In this document: one piece after another, positions 33,926-34,091 of the stretch | How the letters are laid out: the number at the start of each line of letters is the position of its first letter | Numbering within the stretch: the first letter of the stretch is position 1 | Source of the DNA: an uncultured Methanobrevibacter sp. | Lineage (GTDB): Archaea > Methanobacteriota > Methanobacteria > Methanobacteriales > Methanobacteriaceae | DNA: 34,091 bases | Direction: 5' to 3' | Assembly: GCF_902801725.1 (NCBI RefSeq) | Contig: NZ_CADCJB010000018.1 | Coordinates: 1 to 34,091, forward strand | Translations under genes and position numbers: made by a program | The notes under the pieces: model-generated | What the model saw: the letters and a program-made list of their open reading frames with translations, nothing else | Told to the model about the DNA's origin: nothing | Databases searched by the model: none

Positions 33926-34091
33926 TATTGACACCACTCTATATTAATAAATAGATTAGTTTAATTTAAATAGTTAATTATTATTTACAGTAAAAAAAGA
34001 GGATGTGACACGAAGTCAGTATTTTTTTAATTTTATTTTGTTTATTTTTTCTTTAATTTTATATACTATGAAGTACAATCTTTTATTATAG
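33926..34091. other. AT-rich intergenic end of the window
   Basis: No ORF is supported here. It contains the promoter region of the coiled-coil gene and T-rich runs. A gene beyond the window edge cannot be judged. Confidence 0.5.

Noticed and set aside
1-34091. CRISPR array, insertion sequence, integrase or prophage remnant
   Set aside because: No regularly spaced repeats, no transposase or integrase ORF and no terminal inverted repeats were found; gene content is core archaeal chromosome.

Overview
The window is a low-GC archaeal chromosome segment from the pseudomurein-walled Methanobacteriales, most likely Methanobrevibacter or a close relative. Supporting evidence: an archaeal L3-L4-L23-L2-S19 ribosomal operon preceded by a SPOUT RNA methylase, HdrB/HdrC of methanogenesis, 2-phosphoglycerate kinase, split-type pyruvate carboxylase A beside biotin ligase, an archaeal SRP RNA, class III (archaeal pilin) signal peptides, and a surface protein with apparent pseudomurein-binding repeats. 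Genus and synteny statements come from recall, not from a search.

Layout. 1-3.9 kb (minus): S19 (edge), L2, L23, L4, a damaged L3, and the RNA methylase. 4.1-5.8 kb (minus): a CDF metal transporter and a METTL5-like methylase. 5.9-10.4 kb: pyruvate carboxylase A and biotin ligase (plus) converge on a SelA-like PLP protein, a small unknown protein and fumarase beta (minus). 10.5-18.4 kb: DUF2070 membrane protein, a small membrane protein, the Rqc2/NFACT homologue, an MBL hydrolase coupled to a membrane protein with a PLD-like end, two overlapping mini-pilin genes, an 8-cluster polyferredoxin and a ferredoxin. 18.5-22 kb (minus): CoaD and a large secreted Ig-repeat/transglutaminase protein. 22.4-26.1 kb (plus): radical SAM protein, aminotransferase and a second CDF transporter. 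26.1-26.6 kb (minus): tRNA-Ser(GCU) and SRP RNA. 26.7-31.7 kb (minus): CBS protein, 2-phosphoglycerate kinase, phosphoesterase, two conserved unknowns, HdrB and an N-terminally extended HdrC. 31.8-33.9 kb: a truncated ArcS-like protein (plus), a PsbP-like protein and a coiled-coil protein (minus).

How genes work together. PycA makes oxaloacetate from pyruvate once biotin ligase has biotinylated its partner subunit; fumarase beta acts further along the same reductive branch. HdrB/HdrC form the heterodisulfide-reducing module, and the ferredoxin pair could carry electrons. The two CDF transporters are paralogues, of which one has lost a second metal site.

Most notable: (i) rpl3 carries a frameshifting ~17-nt deletion plus a ~25-codon in-frame deletion; (ii) hdrC has a 134-residue in-frame N-terminal extension and a perfect internal ribosome-binding site at its canonical start; (iii) the secreted transglutaminase protein has no ATG/GTG/TTG start for its signal peptide and appears to use ATT; (iv) one CDF paralogue lacks the whole D-H-H second metal site; (v) the ArcS-like protein lacks the catalytic half.
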